Source: Prevotella sp. UBA2725 | Lineage (GTDB): Bacteria > Bacteroidota > Bacteroidia > Bacteroidales > Bacteroidaceae | Length of the DNA: 34,877 nucleotides | Direction: 5' to 3' | Assembly (NCBI GenBank): GCA_002353825.1 | Contig: DEKJ01000022.1 | Coordinates: 353 to 35,229, forward strand | Part shown: positions 1 to 8,690 of the stretch, in pieces | How positions within the stretch are numbered: position 1 is the stretch's first letter | Layout of the letters: every line of letters begins with the position of its first letter | Program-made: the position numbers and the translations under genes | Notes under the pieces: model-generated | Seen by the model: the letters and a program-made list of their open reading frames with translations, nothing else | Database searches by the model: none | Told to the model about the DNA's origin: nothing

Positions 1-120
1 GCTTTCACTGATGATAATTTTTCGCTGGAAAAGTCGGGATGGATTAAGAAGCAGGCAGTATTCTTTTCTGACCAAAACCAATAAAACCCTTGCATCACAG
101 CAAGAAAAATCTAAAAGAAA

Positions 121-153
121 GCCCGCACTAAAGCTTAATGCCATAGTGCGGGC
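121..153 (-). terminator. Intrinsic terminator downstream of nifJ
   Basis: A perfect 10-bp inverted repeat (GCCCGCACTA / TAGTGCGGGC) with a 13-base loop lies about 60 bases past the nifJ stop. Read on the minus strand it is followed by a T-rich stretch (positions 120 to about 100), as expected for a Rho-independent terminator. The first 120 bases of the window otherwise show no gene I can support. Confidence 0.8.
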
Positions 154-214
154 AGTATCGTTACTTATATTCATCCCTATTAAGGGACGGAATATGCTTG
201 CTAAGGAAAGTCTG

Positions 215-3200
215 TTAGATCACTTCGCTCCAGTCCTCAGCGGCCTTGCGGACGTACGACTGGTAACGGCGCTTAGCGCTCTTCTCCGTCTCATCGAAGA
301 GCTCCTGAGCCTCTTCGGGACGAGCCTTCTTCAGAGAAGAGAAGCGGACCTCACCAGCGAGGTAGTTCTGGAACTTATCCCACTGCGGAGCCTTAGAGTC
401 GAGCGAGAACGGATTCTTACCCTGCTCAGCGAGCTCTGGGTTGTAACGCCACAGATGCCAGTAACCACACTCCACGGCGAGCTGCTCCTCACGCTGTGAG
501 CGACCCATGCTACGCTTCTCTTCCTTGGTACCCTTGATACCGTGGTTGATACACGGAGCGTAAGCGATGACGAGAGACGGGCCTGGATAAGCCTCGGCCT
601 CACGGATAGCCTTCAGGCACTGAGCATTGTCGGCACCCATAGCGATCTGAGCCACGTAGATGTAGCCGTAGGTCGTCTCCATCAGACCGAGATCCTTCTT
701 GCTCACACGCTTACCGCTGGCAGCGAACTGAGCGATAGCACCCAGAGGAGTAGCCTTAGAGCTCTGGCCACCAGTATTAGAGTACACCTCAGTATCGAGC
801 ACGAGGATGTTCACATCCTGACCCTGAGCCAGCACGTGGTCGAGGCCACCGTAACCGATATCGTAAGAAGCACCATCACCACCGATGATCCACTGAGAAC
901 GCTTCACGAGGTAGTGGTCGAGGGTCTTGAGCTCCTTAGCGCAGTCGCAGCCGGCAGCAGCGTCGCGCTCGATGAGCGGTTTCAGCACGGCAGCGGCAGC
1001 CTTAGAGCCGTCGGCGTCGTTCTGGTTGTCAATCCACTGCTGAGCAGCCTGCTTGAAGTCATCAGCCGTCTTGTCGTCAGCCATTTTCTTCTGGAGCAGG
1101 AGAGTGATGCGCTGCTTCATCTTCTTGTTGGCGAGAGCCATACCAAGACCGAACTCGCAGAAGTCCTCGAAGAGAGAGTTGTTGAAGGCAGGACCCTGAC
1201 CATTCTCGTTCGTGCAGTAAGGAGTAGAAGGAACAGAAGCCGAGTAGATAGAAGAGCAACCTGTAGCGTTAGCGATCATCTCACGGTCACCGAAGAGCTG
1301 AGAGATGAGCTTCACGTAAGGAGTCTCACCGCAGCCCGAGCAAGCGCCAGAGAACTCGAAGAGCGGAGTAGCAAACTGTGAGTTCTTCGGGCTCTGCTTG
1401 ATGTCCACGAGATCCTGCTTCGACTTGACGTTCTTCACGAGGTACTCCCAGTTGTCAGCTTCCTTCTTCATCTCAGGAGCGTCGACATTGAACGGTACCA
1501 TCTTCAGAGCCTTCTCACCCTTCTTACCCGGGCATACATCGGCGCAGTTGCCGCAGCCGAGGCAGTCGAGGACAGAAGTCTCAATACGGAAGTGCATACC
1601 CTTGAGGGCCTTCGGAGCCAGCATGTCGTTGGTCTTGCCATCGAAGCCGGCAGCCTCTGCGTCGTCCATGACGAACGGACGGATACAAGCGTGAGGACAA
1701 ACGAACGAACATTTGTTACACTGGATACAGTTCTCGGGGTTCCACTCAGGAACGAAAGCCTCGACGCCGCGCTTGTCGTAAGCAGCAGTGCCTACCTCCC
1801 AACGACCGTCCACGGTGTTGTGCTTCACGAAGTCGGATACCTTCAGCAGGTCACCAGACTGTGCGTTCATCGGGCGTACGACCTCCTTGACGAATGCGGG
1901 AGCATCATCCTCCTTGGCAGCGTCGTCCGGCAGGTTAGCCCATGCGGGGTCAACGGTCAGCTCCTTGTACTCACCGCCGCGGTCTACAGCAGCATAGTTC
2001 TTGTCGACGACATCCTGACCCTTCTTACCGTAAGACTTCACGATGAACTTCTTCATCTGCTCTACAGCGAGGTCGATAGGAATGACCTTGGTGATACGGA
2101 AGAAAGCAGACTGCAGGATGGTGTTGGTACGGTTACCCAGACCAATCTCCTGGCCGATCTTCGTAGCGTTGATATAGTAAACCTTGATATGGTGCTTAGC
2201 GAAATACTTCTTCACCTTGTTCGGGAGGAAGTTGACGAGCTCCTCACCGTCGAAGATGGTGTTGAGCAGGAACGTACCGTTGTCGCGCAGACCACGTGTC
2301 ACATCATACATGTGCAGGTAAGCCTGGACGTGGCAAGCCACGAAGTTAGGCGTGAACACCTGGTAGGTAGAGTGGATAGGCTGGTCACCGAAACGGAGGT
2401 GTGAGCAGGTGAAGCCACCCGACTTCTTAGAATCGTAAGAGAAGTAAGCCTGACAGTACTTGTTCGTGTTGTTACCGATGATTTGCACAGAGTTCTTGTT
2501 GGCACCGACGGTACCATCTGATCCGAGACCGTAGAACTTAGCCTCGAAGAGACCTTCGCCACCCATAGGGATCTCAGGAACCTCAGGCAGAGAAGTGAAT
2601 GTCACGTCGTCGACGATACCTACGGTGAAGTGGTCCTTCGGCACGTTGAGGTCGAGGTTGTCGTAGACAGACATAATCATGGCAGGAGTGATATCTCTTG
2701 AACCGAGACCGTAACGGCCACCGACGATCAGCGGCTTGCGGGGATCCTCGTAGAGAGCGCTCTTGACGTCGAGGTACAGAGGCTCACCCTCAGCACCCGG
2801 CTCCTTCGTACGGTCGAGGACAGCGATGCGCTTCACGGTCTCAGGCAGAGCCTTGCGGATAGCCTCCACGCTGAACGGACGATAGAGGTGTACAGCGACC
2901 ATACCGACCTTCTTACCCTGCTTCGTCATGTAGTCGATAGCCTCGCGGGCAGCCTCCGTAGCGGAGCCCATGAGCACGATGACATGCTCTGCGTCAGGTG
3001 CGCCATAGTAGTTGAAGAGGTGATACTCACGGCCGGTGATCTTAGAGATCTCAGCAAGGTGCTTTTCCACGATCTCAGGCACCTTCTCATAGTAGCTGTT
3101 GCAAGCCTCACGGTGTGTGAAGAACGTGTCCGGGTTCTCGGCTGTACCGCGTGTGTCAGGACGCTCAGGGCTCATGGCACGGTCACGGAAACGCTTGATC

Positions 3201-3802
3201 CACTCGGGGTTGACGAGCGGGCGGATATCCTCCATGTCCATCTCCTCGACCTTGTGGTACTCATGAGAAGTACGGAAGCCGTCGAAGAAGTTGATGAAAG
3301 GTACAGAGCTCTCGAGCGTAGAGAGGTAAGGCACTGCGGACAGATCCATCACCTCCTGCACACTGCCGGAGCAGAACATAGCGAAGCCGGTCTGGCGGCA
3401 TGCCATAACATCCTGATGATCACCGAAGATACAAAGGGAGTGAGAAGCCAGGGTACGTGCAGAAACGTTGAACACGCACGGCAGGAGCTCACCTGCGATC
3501 TTGTACATGTTAGGGATCATCAGCAGCAGACCCTGCGATGCAGTGTAGGTGCTTGTCAGTGCACCGGCCTGGAGAGATCCGTGGACGGCACCGGCAGCGC
3601 CACCCTCAGACTCCATCTCCTGGACAGAGACTGTTGTACCGAACAGGTTCTTGCGACCTTTTGCTGCCCACTCATCCACGTGCTCTGCCATAGGAGAGGA
3701 CGGGGTGATAGGATAGATGGCAGCAACCTCTGTGAACATGTAGCTCACATGAGCGGCGGCGGTATTACCGTCAACCGTCACAAATTTCTTTTCTTTTGCC
3801 AT
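215..3802 (-). CDS. nifJ: Pyruvate:ferredoxin (flavodoxin) oxidoreductase
   Basis: Oxidatively decarboxylates pyruvate with CoA to acetyl-CoA and CO2, passing electrons to ferredoxin or flavodoxin. It is a cytoplasmic enzyme central to anaerobic energy metabolism. At 1195 aa it has the full length of the single-chain homodimeric family. Visible in order: the N-terminal pyruvate-binding region with YPITPSSPMAE near residue 32; two ferredoxin-type [4Fe-4S] sites, CIQCNKCSFVCPHAC near 690 and CLGCGNCADVCP near 747; the CSGCGETPY cysteines near 825 that bind the third cluster; and the thiamine diphosphate site GGDGASYDIG near 972 with SNTGGQ near 1010. The ATG at 3802 begins MAKEKKFVTVDGN, a typical start. 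It appears to be monocistronic, with a terminator at 121-153. I found no consensus -7 box in the AT-rich leader 3803-3840. Confidence 0.98.
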   Translation of the reverse strand: MAKEKKFVTVDGNTAAAHVSYMFTEVAAIYPITPSSPMAEHVDEWAAKGRKNLFGTTVSVQEMESEGGAAGAVHGSLQAGALTSTYTASQGLLLMIPNMYKIAGELLPCVFNVSARTLASHSLCIFGDHQDVMACRQTGFAMFCSGSVQEVMDLSAVPYLSTLESSVPFINFFDGFRTSHEYHKVEEMDMEDIRPLVNPEWIKRFRDRAMSPERPDTRGTAENPDTFFTHREACNSYYEKVPEIVEKHLAEISKITGREYHLFNYYGAPDAEHVIVLMGSATEAAREAIDYMTKQGKKVGMVAVHLYRPFSVEAIRKALPETVKRIAVLDRTKEPGAEGEPLYLDVKSALYEDPRKPLIVGGRYGLGSRDITPAMIMSVYDNLDLNVPKDHFTVGIVDDVTFTSLPEVPEIPMGGEGLFEAKFYGLGSDGTVGANKNSVQIIGNNTNKYCQAYFSYDSKKSGGFTCSHLRFGDQPIHSTYQVFTPNFVACHVQAYLHMYDVTRGLRDNGTFLLNTIFDGEELVNFLPNKVKKYFAKHHIKVYYINATKIGQEIGLGNRTNTILQSAFFRITKVIPIDLAVEQMKKFIVKSYGKKGQDVVDKNYAAVDRGGEYKELTVDPAWANLPDDAAKEDDAPAFVKEVVRPMNAQSGDLLKVSDFVKHNTVDGRWEVGTAAYDKRGVEAFVPEWNPENCIQCNKCSFVCPHACIRPFVMDDAEAAGFDGKTNDMLAPKALKGMHFRIETSVLDCLGCGNCADVCPGKKGEKALKMVPFNVDAPEMKKEADNWEYLVKNVKSKQDLVDIKQSPKNSQFATPLFEFSGACSGCGETPYVKLISQLFGDREMIANATGCSSIYSASVPSTPYCTNENGQGPAFNNSLFEDFCEFGLGMALANKKMKQRITLLLQKKMADDKTADDFKQAAQQWIDNQNDADGSKAAAAVLKPLIERDAAAGCDCAKELKTLDHYLVKRSQWIIGGDGASYDIGYGGLDHVLAQGQDVNILVLDTEVYSNTGGQSSKATPLGAIAQFAASGKRVSKKDLGLMETTYGYIYVAQIAMGADNAQCLKAIREAEAYPGPSLVIAYAPCINHGIKGTKEEKRSMGRSQREEQLAVECGYWHLWRYNPELAEQGKNPFSLDSKAPQWDKFQNYLAGEVRFSSLKKARPEEAQELFDETEKSAKRRYQSYVRKAAEDWSEVI

Positions 3803-3841
3803 TTTTACTAAAAATAGAAATTATATTGTTGTTGTATAGTC

Positions 3842-3993
3842 GGTCCCTCCCCATCCCTCCCCCGTAGGGAGGGGGCATCGAAACCCTTGGGGAGGGTCAT
3901 GTCATTTCTTTATCTGGCTCTTCTCCCTCCCTACGGGGGAGGGTCGGGGAGAGGCTTCTTCTCCCTCCCTACGGGGGAGGGTCGGGGAGAGGC
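3842..3993. repeat. GC-rich palindromic intergenic element, copy R1, with 38-bp tandem duplication
   Basis: This stretch between nifJ and the upstream ATPase gene is built from CCCTCCC / GGGAGGG inverted repeats. Its right part is a 35-bp unit present twice in tandem (3921-3955 and 3959-3993, period 38), and its left part (3842-3875) is roughly the reverse complement of that unit. It ends one base before the ATPase stop codon (complement of 3995-3997). Copies at 11039-11135 and 13095-13193 belong to the same family. It could act as a terminator or a 3'-end stabiliser, but that is inference. Confidence 0.85.
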
Positions 3994-3994
3994 C

Positions 3995-5191
3995 TTAATA
4001 TAAGAACCCTAACAGCCACAGCGGCATCTGGTTGTCCATGCCGACCTCCGTGTTGTATCGGGCGTAGTACGTATTTTTGTTGTATCTTGTCTTAGCCTTC
4101 GCCTTGGCATCGACGACTTTGAATCGCTTCTCACCGTCGATGATATAGGTGTGAGGTTTGTCACCCTGGTTGACGATGTGGTCTTTCCACATCGTATTGA
4201 CGAAGAACGTTTCCATGAGCTCCTGCTGCTCCACCTCGATGGGGTAGATGGCATAGAGCAGGTTGGGGTTGTGCATCATCACCTTTGCCGGCTTCTTTGG
4301 GAAGTCGTCTCCGGGTTCGTAGATCATGTTCAGCAAGCGCGCGTCAGTGAGGTACTTGATATAGTTCATCACCGTAGCACGGCTCGTGTTGATCTGTGTG
4401 GCGAGCTGACTGACGTTCGGTGCTATCGCACCTTCTTTGGCGATGAGGTAGAAGAGTTTCTTGATCTTCGAGAGATACTTCAGCTCAATCTGCTTGATGA
4501 GTAGGATGTCTACCTCTGTCATCATGTTCATCGTCTTGAGCAGGTTCTCGGAAAAGTTACGGTGCTCCAGAAAGAAGGGATAGAAGCCATGGTGGAGATA
4601 GTCGGGAAAATATTTCGCGGGCGAAACGACGCTCAGCACTTTCCGTGACAAATGCTCGTGGTTGTTAATGATCTCATCGAGAGAGAACGGTTCAAAGTTT
4701 GTGCCAGCTTGGAGGTTGAGGAACTCACGGAAGGAGAAGCCACGGAGGTAGTAAAACTTCAAGATGTCCTTGATGGCAGGATAGTCGGTCTTCAGGCGCA
4801 TTACGCTCGAGCCTGTGAAGACAATCTTCAGCTCGGGGTAGAGGTCGTAACAGCGGCGAAGCTCCAAGCTCCAGTTAGGCTGTTTGAAGATCTGGTCGAG
4901 GAGCAGCACCTTGCCGCCTTGCTCGACAAATTTCCCCGCGAAGTCGGCGATGCCGTTGCCTTGAAAGTAGAAGTTGTTCATGTTTACGTACAGACACTGT
5001 CGGTCGCGCGTGTCGAACTTCTCCTTGGCGTATTCTAGCAGGAAAGTGGTCTTCCCGACGCCACGCGTCCCTTTGATGCCTATCAGCCGGTCGTCCCAGT
5101 TGATATCATCCATGAGGCCACGCCGCACTGCTGCGTTGGTATGTTCAACGAGGTAGGCATGCGTCCGAAAGAATGATTCCATCAACTCCAT
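3995..5191 (-). CDS. AAA-family ATPase with DUF4143-like C-terminal region
   Basis: A 398-aa member of the large AAA ATPase group common in Bacteroidales, whose cellular role is mostly unknown. Seen: Walker A GTRGVGKTT at residues 41-49, a Walker B-like KVLLLDQIF at 94-102, sensor-1-like FTGSS, then a winged-helix-like stretch with ATVMNYIKYLTDARLL and a C-terminal nuclease-fold-like region (KVVDAKAKAK). The residue after the Walker B aspartate is Gln100, where this family usually has Glu. The start at 5191 is chosen because the promoter -7 box at 5241-5248 excludes the TTG codon at 5251, which lies inside it. ATG 5182 is an alternative. The gene is divergent from the ATP-grasp-like gene. Confidence 0.85.
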   Translation of the reverse strand: MELMESFFRTHAYLVEHTNAAVRRGLMDDINWDDRLIGIKGTRGVGKTTFLLEYAKEKFDTRDRQCLYVNMNNFYFQGNGIADFAGKFVEQGGKVLLLDQIFKQPNWSLELRRCYDLYPELKIVFTGSSVMRLKTDYPAIKDILKFYYLRGFSFREFLNLQAGTNFEPFSLDEIINNHEHLSRKVLSVVSPAKYFPDYLHHGFYPFFLEHRNFSENLLKTMNMMTEVDILLIKQIELKYLSKIKKLFYLIAKEGAIAPNVSQLATQINTSRATVMNYIKYLTDARLLNMIYEPGDDFPKKPAKVMMHNPNLLYAIYPIEVEQQELMETFFVNTMWKDHIVNQGDKPHTYIIDGEKRFKVVDAKAKAKTRYNKNTYYARYNTEVGMDNQMPLWLLGFLY

Positions 5192-5240
5192 AAATTTGTT
5201 CTCGTTCTTTTGTCTGTGTTTACTGATTTGTTTGTGATTG

Positions 5241-5271
5241 CAAAGATACAAAGTAATTTTAGTTTTGCAAA
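5241..5271 (-). promoter_or_regulatory. Bacteroidetes sigma-ABfr-type promoter of the ATPase gene
   Basis: On the minus strand TTTG (5271-5268), 19 bases, then TATCTTTG (5248-5241), an exact match to the Bacteroidetes consensus TTTG-N19-TAnnTTTG. It predicts transcription starting near 5237 and a leader of about 45 bases before ATG 5191. Confidence 0.85.
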
Positions 5272-5341
5272 GTGTAAGTTACAAAAGTTTTGGCTTTTAG
5301 CGTTTTTTAATGCTATCTTTCGTCTCTTTCTTCTTTCCCGT

Positions 5342-5372
5342 TTTGAAGACCCGATCTTTCTTTTTAACTTTG
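5342..5372 (+). promoter_or_regulatory. Consensus promoter of the ATP-grasp-like gene, nearly leaderless
   Basis: TTTG (5342-5345), 19 bases, then TAACTTTG (5365-5372): a perfect Bacteroidetes promoter. Only 10 bases separate the -7 box from the ATG at 5383, so the 5' leader should be about 6-8 bases. Confidence 0.88.
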
Positions 5373-5382
5373 CAAAAATCCT

Positions 5383-6468
5383 ATGAGAATACACATTTTT
5401 AATCCGGAGCACGACCTGGCTCTTGCTTCGAACCTTGACAACTTCACCGCGCCGCACGCAGGTCGAGACCTGCGGCATGACCTCGGATATCTCCCAGCCA
5501 TCTGGGCGGGGAAGGGCGACGGTGTGCTCGTCGACAACCGCGATGCGGCAGAGAACGCCTGGAAAAAGCTCGGGCTGCCGATGAAAGGCCAGTTCGTCAC
5601 TCCCGAAGAGCTCCCGCAGCTTGTTCAGGATCCTACCTTTTCCCTCCAGCCCTGGGGATGGGACCGTGCTATCCGGGGCGAGTTCCTCCGTCTCGGCGCT
5701 CCCGCGGAGCGCTTGCCTGATGACGCCAGCCTTAACTTCGTCCGCCAGACGAGCCATCGCTCCTGGGCAGCGGAGCATCTTCTGCGGCCTCTGCGTGAGC
5801 TCCCTGGCACCATCGGCGAAGCCGAGACGGCGCACAGCGTTTCTGAGGTCCGCCGTTTCCTCTCCGTCCGTCACCACATCGTCCTCAAGGCACCCTGGAG
5901 CAGCAGTGGGCGAGGCGTCCGCTATGTCTCTGACGGCTCCGACGGTAACACAAAGTTCAAACTCACCCGCCAGCTTGAGGGTTGGATCGAACATATCCTT
6001 CAACGGCAAGGTGCTGTCCTTTTGGAGCCTTATTATAATAAGGTGATGGATCTCGGAATGGAGTGGTACAGTGATGGAGCTGGAAACGTGCGTTATTGTG
6101 GACTGTCGCTCTTTAACACAGTCAAGGGAGCATATTCTGGCAACCTACTCGCTGATGAAGCCGAAAAGAATGACCGCGTGGCGAAGTTTGTTGATCCGGA
6201 AGTGATTAAGAACGTGCAGCAGAGGCTTACGGAACTGCTGACCGTAAGTGTCGGTAAAAGCTACTGTGGACCTTTCGGCATTGACATGATGCTTGTTTGT
6301 AAGGATAAATCAGTATTCCTGCATCCGTGTGTAGAGATGAATCTACGTTCAACAATGGGGCATGTTGCCCTTCGGCTTCATGAGATTGCGATCAAGCCTT
6401 GGAGCAATATGCGGGTCACCTATAAAAATGGAAAATATTGCTTGGAGGTAGGTATTGCGAAAAGCTAA
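5383..6468 (+). CDS. ATP-grasp-like protein of unknown function
   Basis: A 361-aa soluble protein of a type conserved in Bacteroidales, for which I know no assigned function. Several features resemble an ATP-grasp ligase: IVLKAPWSSSGRGV (residues 166-179) resembles the nucleotide-binding lysine and glycine loop, Glu215 in LLEPYYNK fits the adenine-binding position, and FGIDMML (298-304) plus E318-x-N320-x-R322 resemble the metal-binding acidic and Asn/Arg residues. The N-terminus MRIHIFNPEHDLALAS looks conserved and sets the start. An overlapping minus-strand open frame was discarded because it has none of these motifs. The fold is inferred from motifs, and the substrate is unknown. Confidence 0.85.
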   Translation: MRIHIFNPEHDLALASNLDNFTAPHAGRDLRHDLGYLPAIWAGKGDGVLVDNRDAAENAWKKLGLPMKGQFVTPEELPQLVQDPTFSLQPWGWDRAIRGEFLRLGAPAERLPDDASLNFVRQTSHRSWAAEHLLRPLRELPGTIGEAETAHSVSEVRRFLSVRHHIVLKAPWSSSGRGVRYVSDGSDGNTKFKLTRQLEGWIEHILQRQGAVLLEPYYNKVMDLGMEWYSDGAGNVRYCGLSLFNTVKGAYSGNLLADEAEKNDRVAKFVDPEVIKNVQQRLTELLTVSVGKSYCGPFGIDMMLVCKDKSVFLHPCVEMNLRSTMGHVALRLHEIAIKPWSNMRVTYKNGKYCLEVGIAKS

Positions 6469-6500
6469 TGTCTTGTCATTCTGCTTAAAGGCCATTGTCT

Positions 6501-6588
6501 GTCGAACGTCGGACGATTGTTTGTCGAACGTCGGACGATCGTTTGTCGAACGTCGAATAATCGTTTGTCGAACGTCGTCCTATCTCTC
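6501..6588. repeat. Four-copy 22-bp tandem repeat between convergent genes
   Basis: Copies begin at 6501, 6523, 6545 and 6567, each opening GTCGAACGTCG; the third varies and the fourth diverges after 11 bases. The array fills the gap between the stop of the ATP-grasp-like gene (6468) and that of the minus-strand gene ending at 6587. Each unit contains short inverted symmetry (GTCGAACGTCGGAC). No U-tract terminator was seen here. Confidence 0.9.
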
Positions 6589-8566
6589 AGAACTTCCAAC
6601 GTAGCTGCATTTCTAAATCTGTGCGGTTATTGTTGCGTATATCTTCTACCAACGAAGAGGATGCAGGACGATTGATGTAATGTACATACCCACAGTTGCA
6701 AATGAGAGTCAACTTGCTGCTTACGTCGGCTCGTATATTGGCGCTTATCTTTGTACCCTTTCCATAGAATGAGGGGAAAGAGAAAGTATAAAGCAACCCA
6801 GGTTCGTAACAATAAACGCGAGCGTCGTAACTATTCGTATTGAAATATCCAGCGGTAGCGATAAGTTTAAGCCATTTGTGCTGCCAGCGTGCAGTTTGGT
6901 TAATCATATATCCGTGACTTGCAGTTTCCTTACGGACAAAAGTTAAATCAACTTGTGTGGCAAGAAGAATTGTTGATGTTTGGTATGAAATAGCGAGCCT
7001 GGTCCGATGATCAAATTTCTTTACCAAAGCGTTTCCCTTTTGTCCTTTCAATTCTTTCATTTTCATTCGGTATCTCAACAGGAAAGCCCAGTTACCTTTA
7101 ATAGCATCCAATTGAATGAAATTGTCCCATCTATGGGTTGAACTGGATGTGTCATATTTTGGCCAGGCAAAATAAGAAAAGTCAGAATAAAAGGTGAGCG
7201 TAGCATCATCCCAAGGCAACCATTTAGCACCAAGAAAAGCTGCGCTCTCATCATTGACAGAGCTTCCTTCTGCTATGCTGTTGGCAAAAAGTGCCTGATA
7301 TTTATAGGGATAATAACGTTGTAAGGCAGTAAGTGTGAGACGAGGCGTCAGTTCATAGCTGATCATGTTGATGGTTGCGATCTGATTATTTTTGTCTGTT
7401 GCTGTCTCTCCACTGATATTAAGCTTCCGGCTTAAATAACCGTAGTCGATGCTAATATTATAGAAATCGTATCCACAGGGGTACCAACGGCGGTATTCCT
7501 GTCCCTTATCCATCTTCAGCTTACGGTTAAAGGAGGTGTAGAGACCTGTAATGCCTAAGTGGAAGCCATTTGACATCCAGTTGATATTACCTCCAACCAA
7601 TGTTTCTGAAGTGTTTCTTCTTCGATTCATCTCACTCTGAGTTCTATGATAGCCCGATTTAAGGATAGTGGCCACGGTAGCAGAATCTTTATTAAGGGTT
7701 GCATCAATTTTACGGTATGACGCGAAAGCGGTAAGATCAAGGCCTTTGGCTATCTTGATAGTTCCAGCTGCACCTTGTAAGTAATTGCCTTCTGTTCTGC
7801 TGGCATGGCCAGAGATATGGGTGGACGAATTTATGAGTGCAGTCATCGTTGCGAGTTTACCGAATCCATAGCTGTTATTAAGGATTAGCCCCATACCGAA
7901 ACGAAGACGGTACCGCCCCACGACAAGGGTATGTAGCTGTCCAATGCCTTTCAAAAGTACAAAGCCAGTATAAAAGTCGTAGCCGTATTTGTTTCGACCT
8001 TTGAAAAACGGTTCTCCCTCATCCTGGGCAGCCGCCAGTCCGATGTTGACCTGTTGTCCATAGCGGAAGGTGTAACGAAGCCAGTGCTTGCAAGAGGGTC
8101 CAAGGAAAGCGTCAGATCCCGGACGGTGATAGAGCGGGACTTTGACGTCGGCGAGGAGCGTTTGCTTACCATGGCGAAGGAGGTCGCGGAGCGGTGGTAC
8201 GGTTTGGGGATACCTGGCGGGAAGGAGGGTAACGAACGGTGAGAGGCGTGAGAGCGTCGGACGATCGAGGCTTGGGATGAGAAGAAGTTCATTCAGTGTC
8301 TCGATGTGCTTTACGCGGTCGCGGTACTCGAGAATATCCATGACTTGCTGGGCGGTGAGACAGGGGAGTGCTTCGAGTTCGGCACGAGTGGCGGTGTTGA
8401 GGTCCAGGGGATCTGCTTCGCGATCGCTAAGGTCTTCGTAGAGCTGCTCCATCGTGCCATCGTCGATTGTTTCGGGGGTCACGAGAGGACTGAGGGAGAA
8501 CTGCGCGCGAGCTGCTCTCGCGCTAAAAAATAACGAGCAAAGGATAAAGAAGAGAGAGCGGAGCAT
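6587..8566 (-). CDS. Helix-hairpin-helix domain protein, exported, probable beta-rich C-terminus
   Basis: A 659-aa protein with an N-terminal signal peptide (MLRSLFFILCSLFFSARA, cleavage around residue 22). A ComEA-like helix-hairpin-helix region follows at about 53-113 (DLNTATRAELEALPCLTAQQV), and the remaining 500 or so residues are rich in alternating aromatic and polar residues, ending in RWKF. The terminal phenylalanine and amphipathic strands suggest an outer-membrane beta barrel. Bacteroidetes encode many such HhH proteins, annotated only by that domain. Whether this one binds DNA outside the cytoplasm is unknown, so no role in uptake is claimed. It has its own promoter at 8607-8638. 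Confidence 0.85.
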   Translation of the reverse strand: MLRSLFFILCSLFFSARAARAQFSLSPLVTPETIDDGTMEQLYEDLSDREADPLDLNTATRAELEALPCLTAQQVMDILEYRDRVKHIETLNELLLIPSLDRPTLSRLSPFVTLLPARYPQTVPPLRDLLRHGKQTLLADVKVPLYHRPGSDAFLGPSCKHWLRYTFRYGQQVNIGLAAAQDEGEPFFKGRNKYGYDFYTGFVLLKGIGQLHTLVVGRYRLRFGMGLILNNSYGFGKLATMTALINSSTHISGHASRTEGNYLQGAAGTIKIAKGLDLTAFASYRKIDATLNKDSATVATILKSGYHRTQSEMNRRRNTSETLVGGNINWMSNGFHLGITGLYTSFNRKLKMDKGQEYRRWYPCGYDFYNISIDYGYLSRKLNISGETATDKNNQIATINMISYELTPRLTLTALQRYYPYKYQALFANSIAEGSSVNDESAAFLGAKWLPWDDATLTFYSDFSYFAWPKYDTSSSTHRWDNFIQLDAIKGNWAFLLRYRMKMKELKGQKGNALVKKFDHRTRLAISYQTSTILLATQVDLTFVRKETASHGYMINQTARWQHKWLKLIATAGYFNTNSYDARVYCYEPGLLYTFSFPSFYGKGTKISANIRADVSSKLTLICNCGYVHYINRPASSSLVEDIRNNNRTDLEMQLRWKF

Positions 8567-8606
8567 TGATGTTGGGTGTTAGGTGGTGATGGCTTGTTGT
8601 CACGCT

Positions 8607-8638
8607 CAAAATTAAGGAATTCCTTTGAATCTCGCAAA
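8607..8638 (-). promoter_or_regulatory. Promoter of the HhH-domain gene
   Basis: On the minus strand TTTG (8638-8635), 20 bases, then TAATTTTG (8614-8607), matching TTTG-N20-TAnnTTTG. It predicts a leader of about 37 bases before ATG 8566. Confidence 0.75.
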
Positions 8639-8690
8639 TCTTTAGACAGAAAAGTTTCCTCATACGGAACTTTTCTAATACGGTTTTTTT

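Noticed and set aside
542..1381. Long plus-strand open frames opposite nifJ (542-1381, 1592-2404, 2888-3811)
   Set aside because: nifJ is a certain gene over the whole region with all cofactor motifs. The opposite frames have no recognisable domains and arise from its strongly biased codon usage.
5182..6009. 275-aa minus-strand open frame overlapping the ATP-grasp-like gene
   Set aside because: It shows no conserved motifs, overlaps a gene with a perfect promoter and ATP-grasp-like residues, and would cross that promoter.
6501..6588. Possible CRISPR array for the 22-bp tandem repeat
   Set aside because: The repeats are directly adjacent with no spacers and there are no cas genes nearby.
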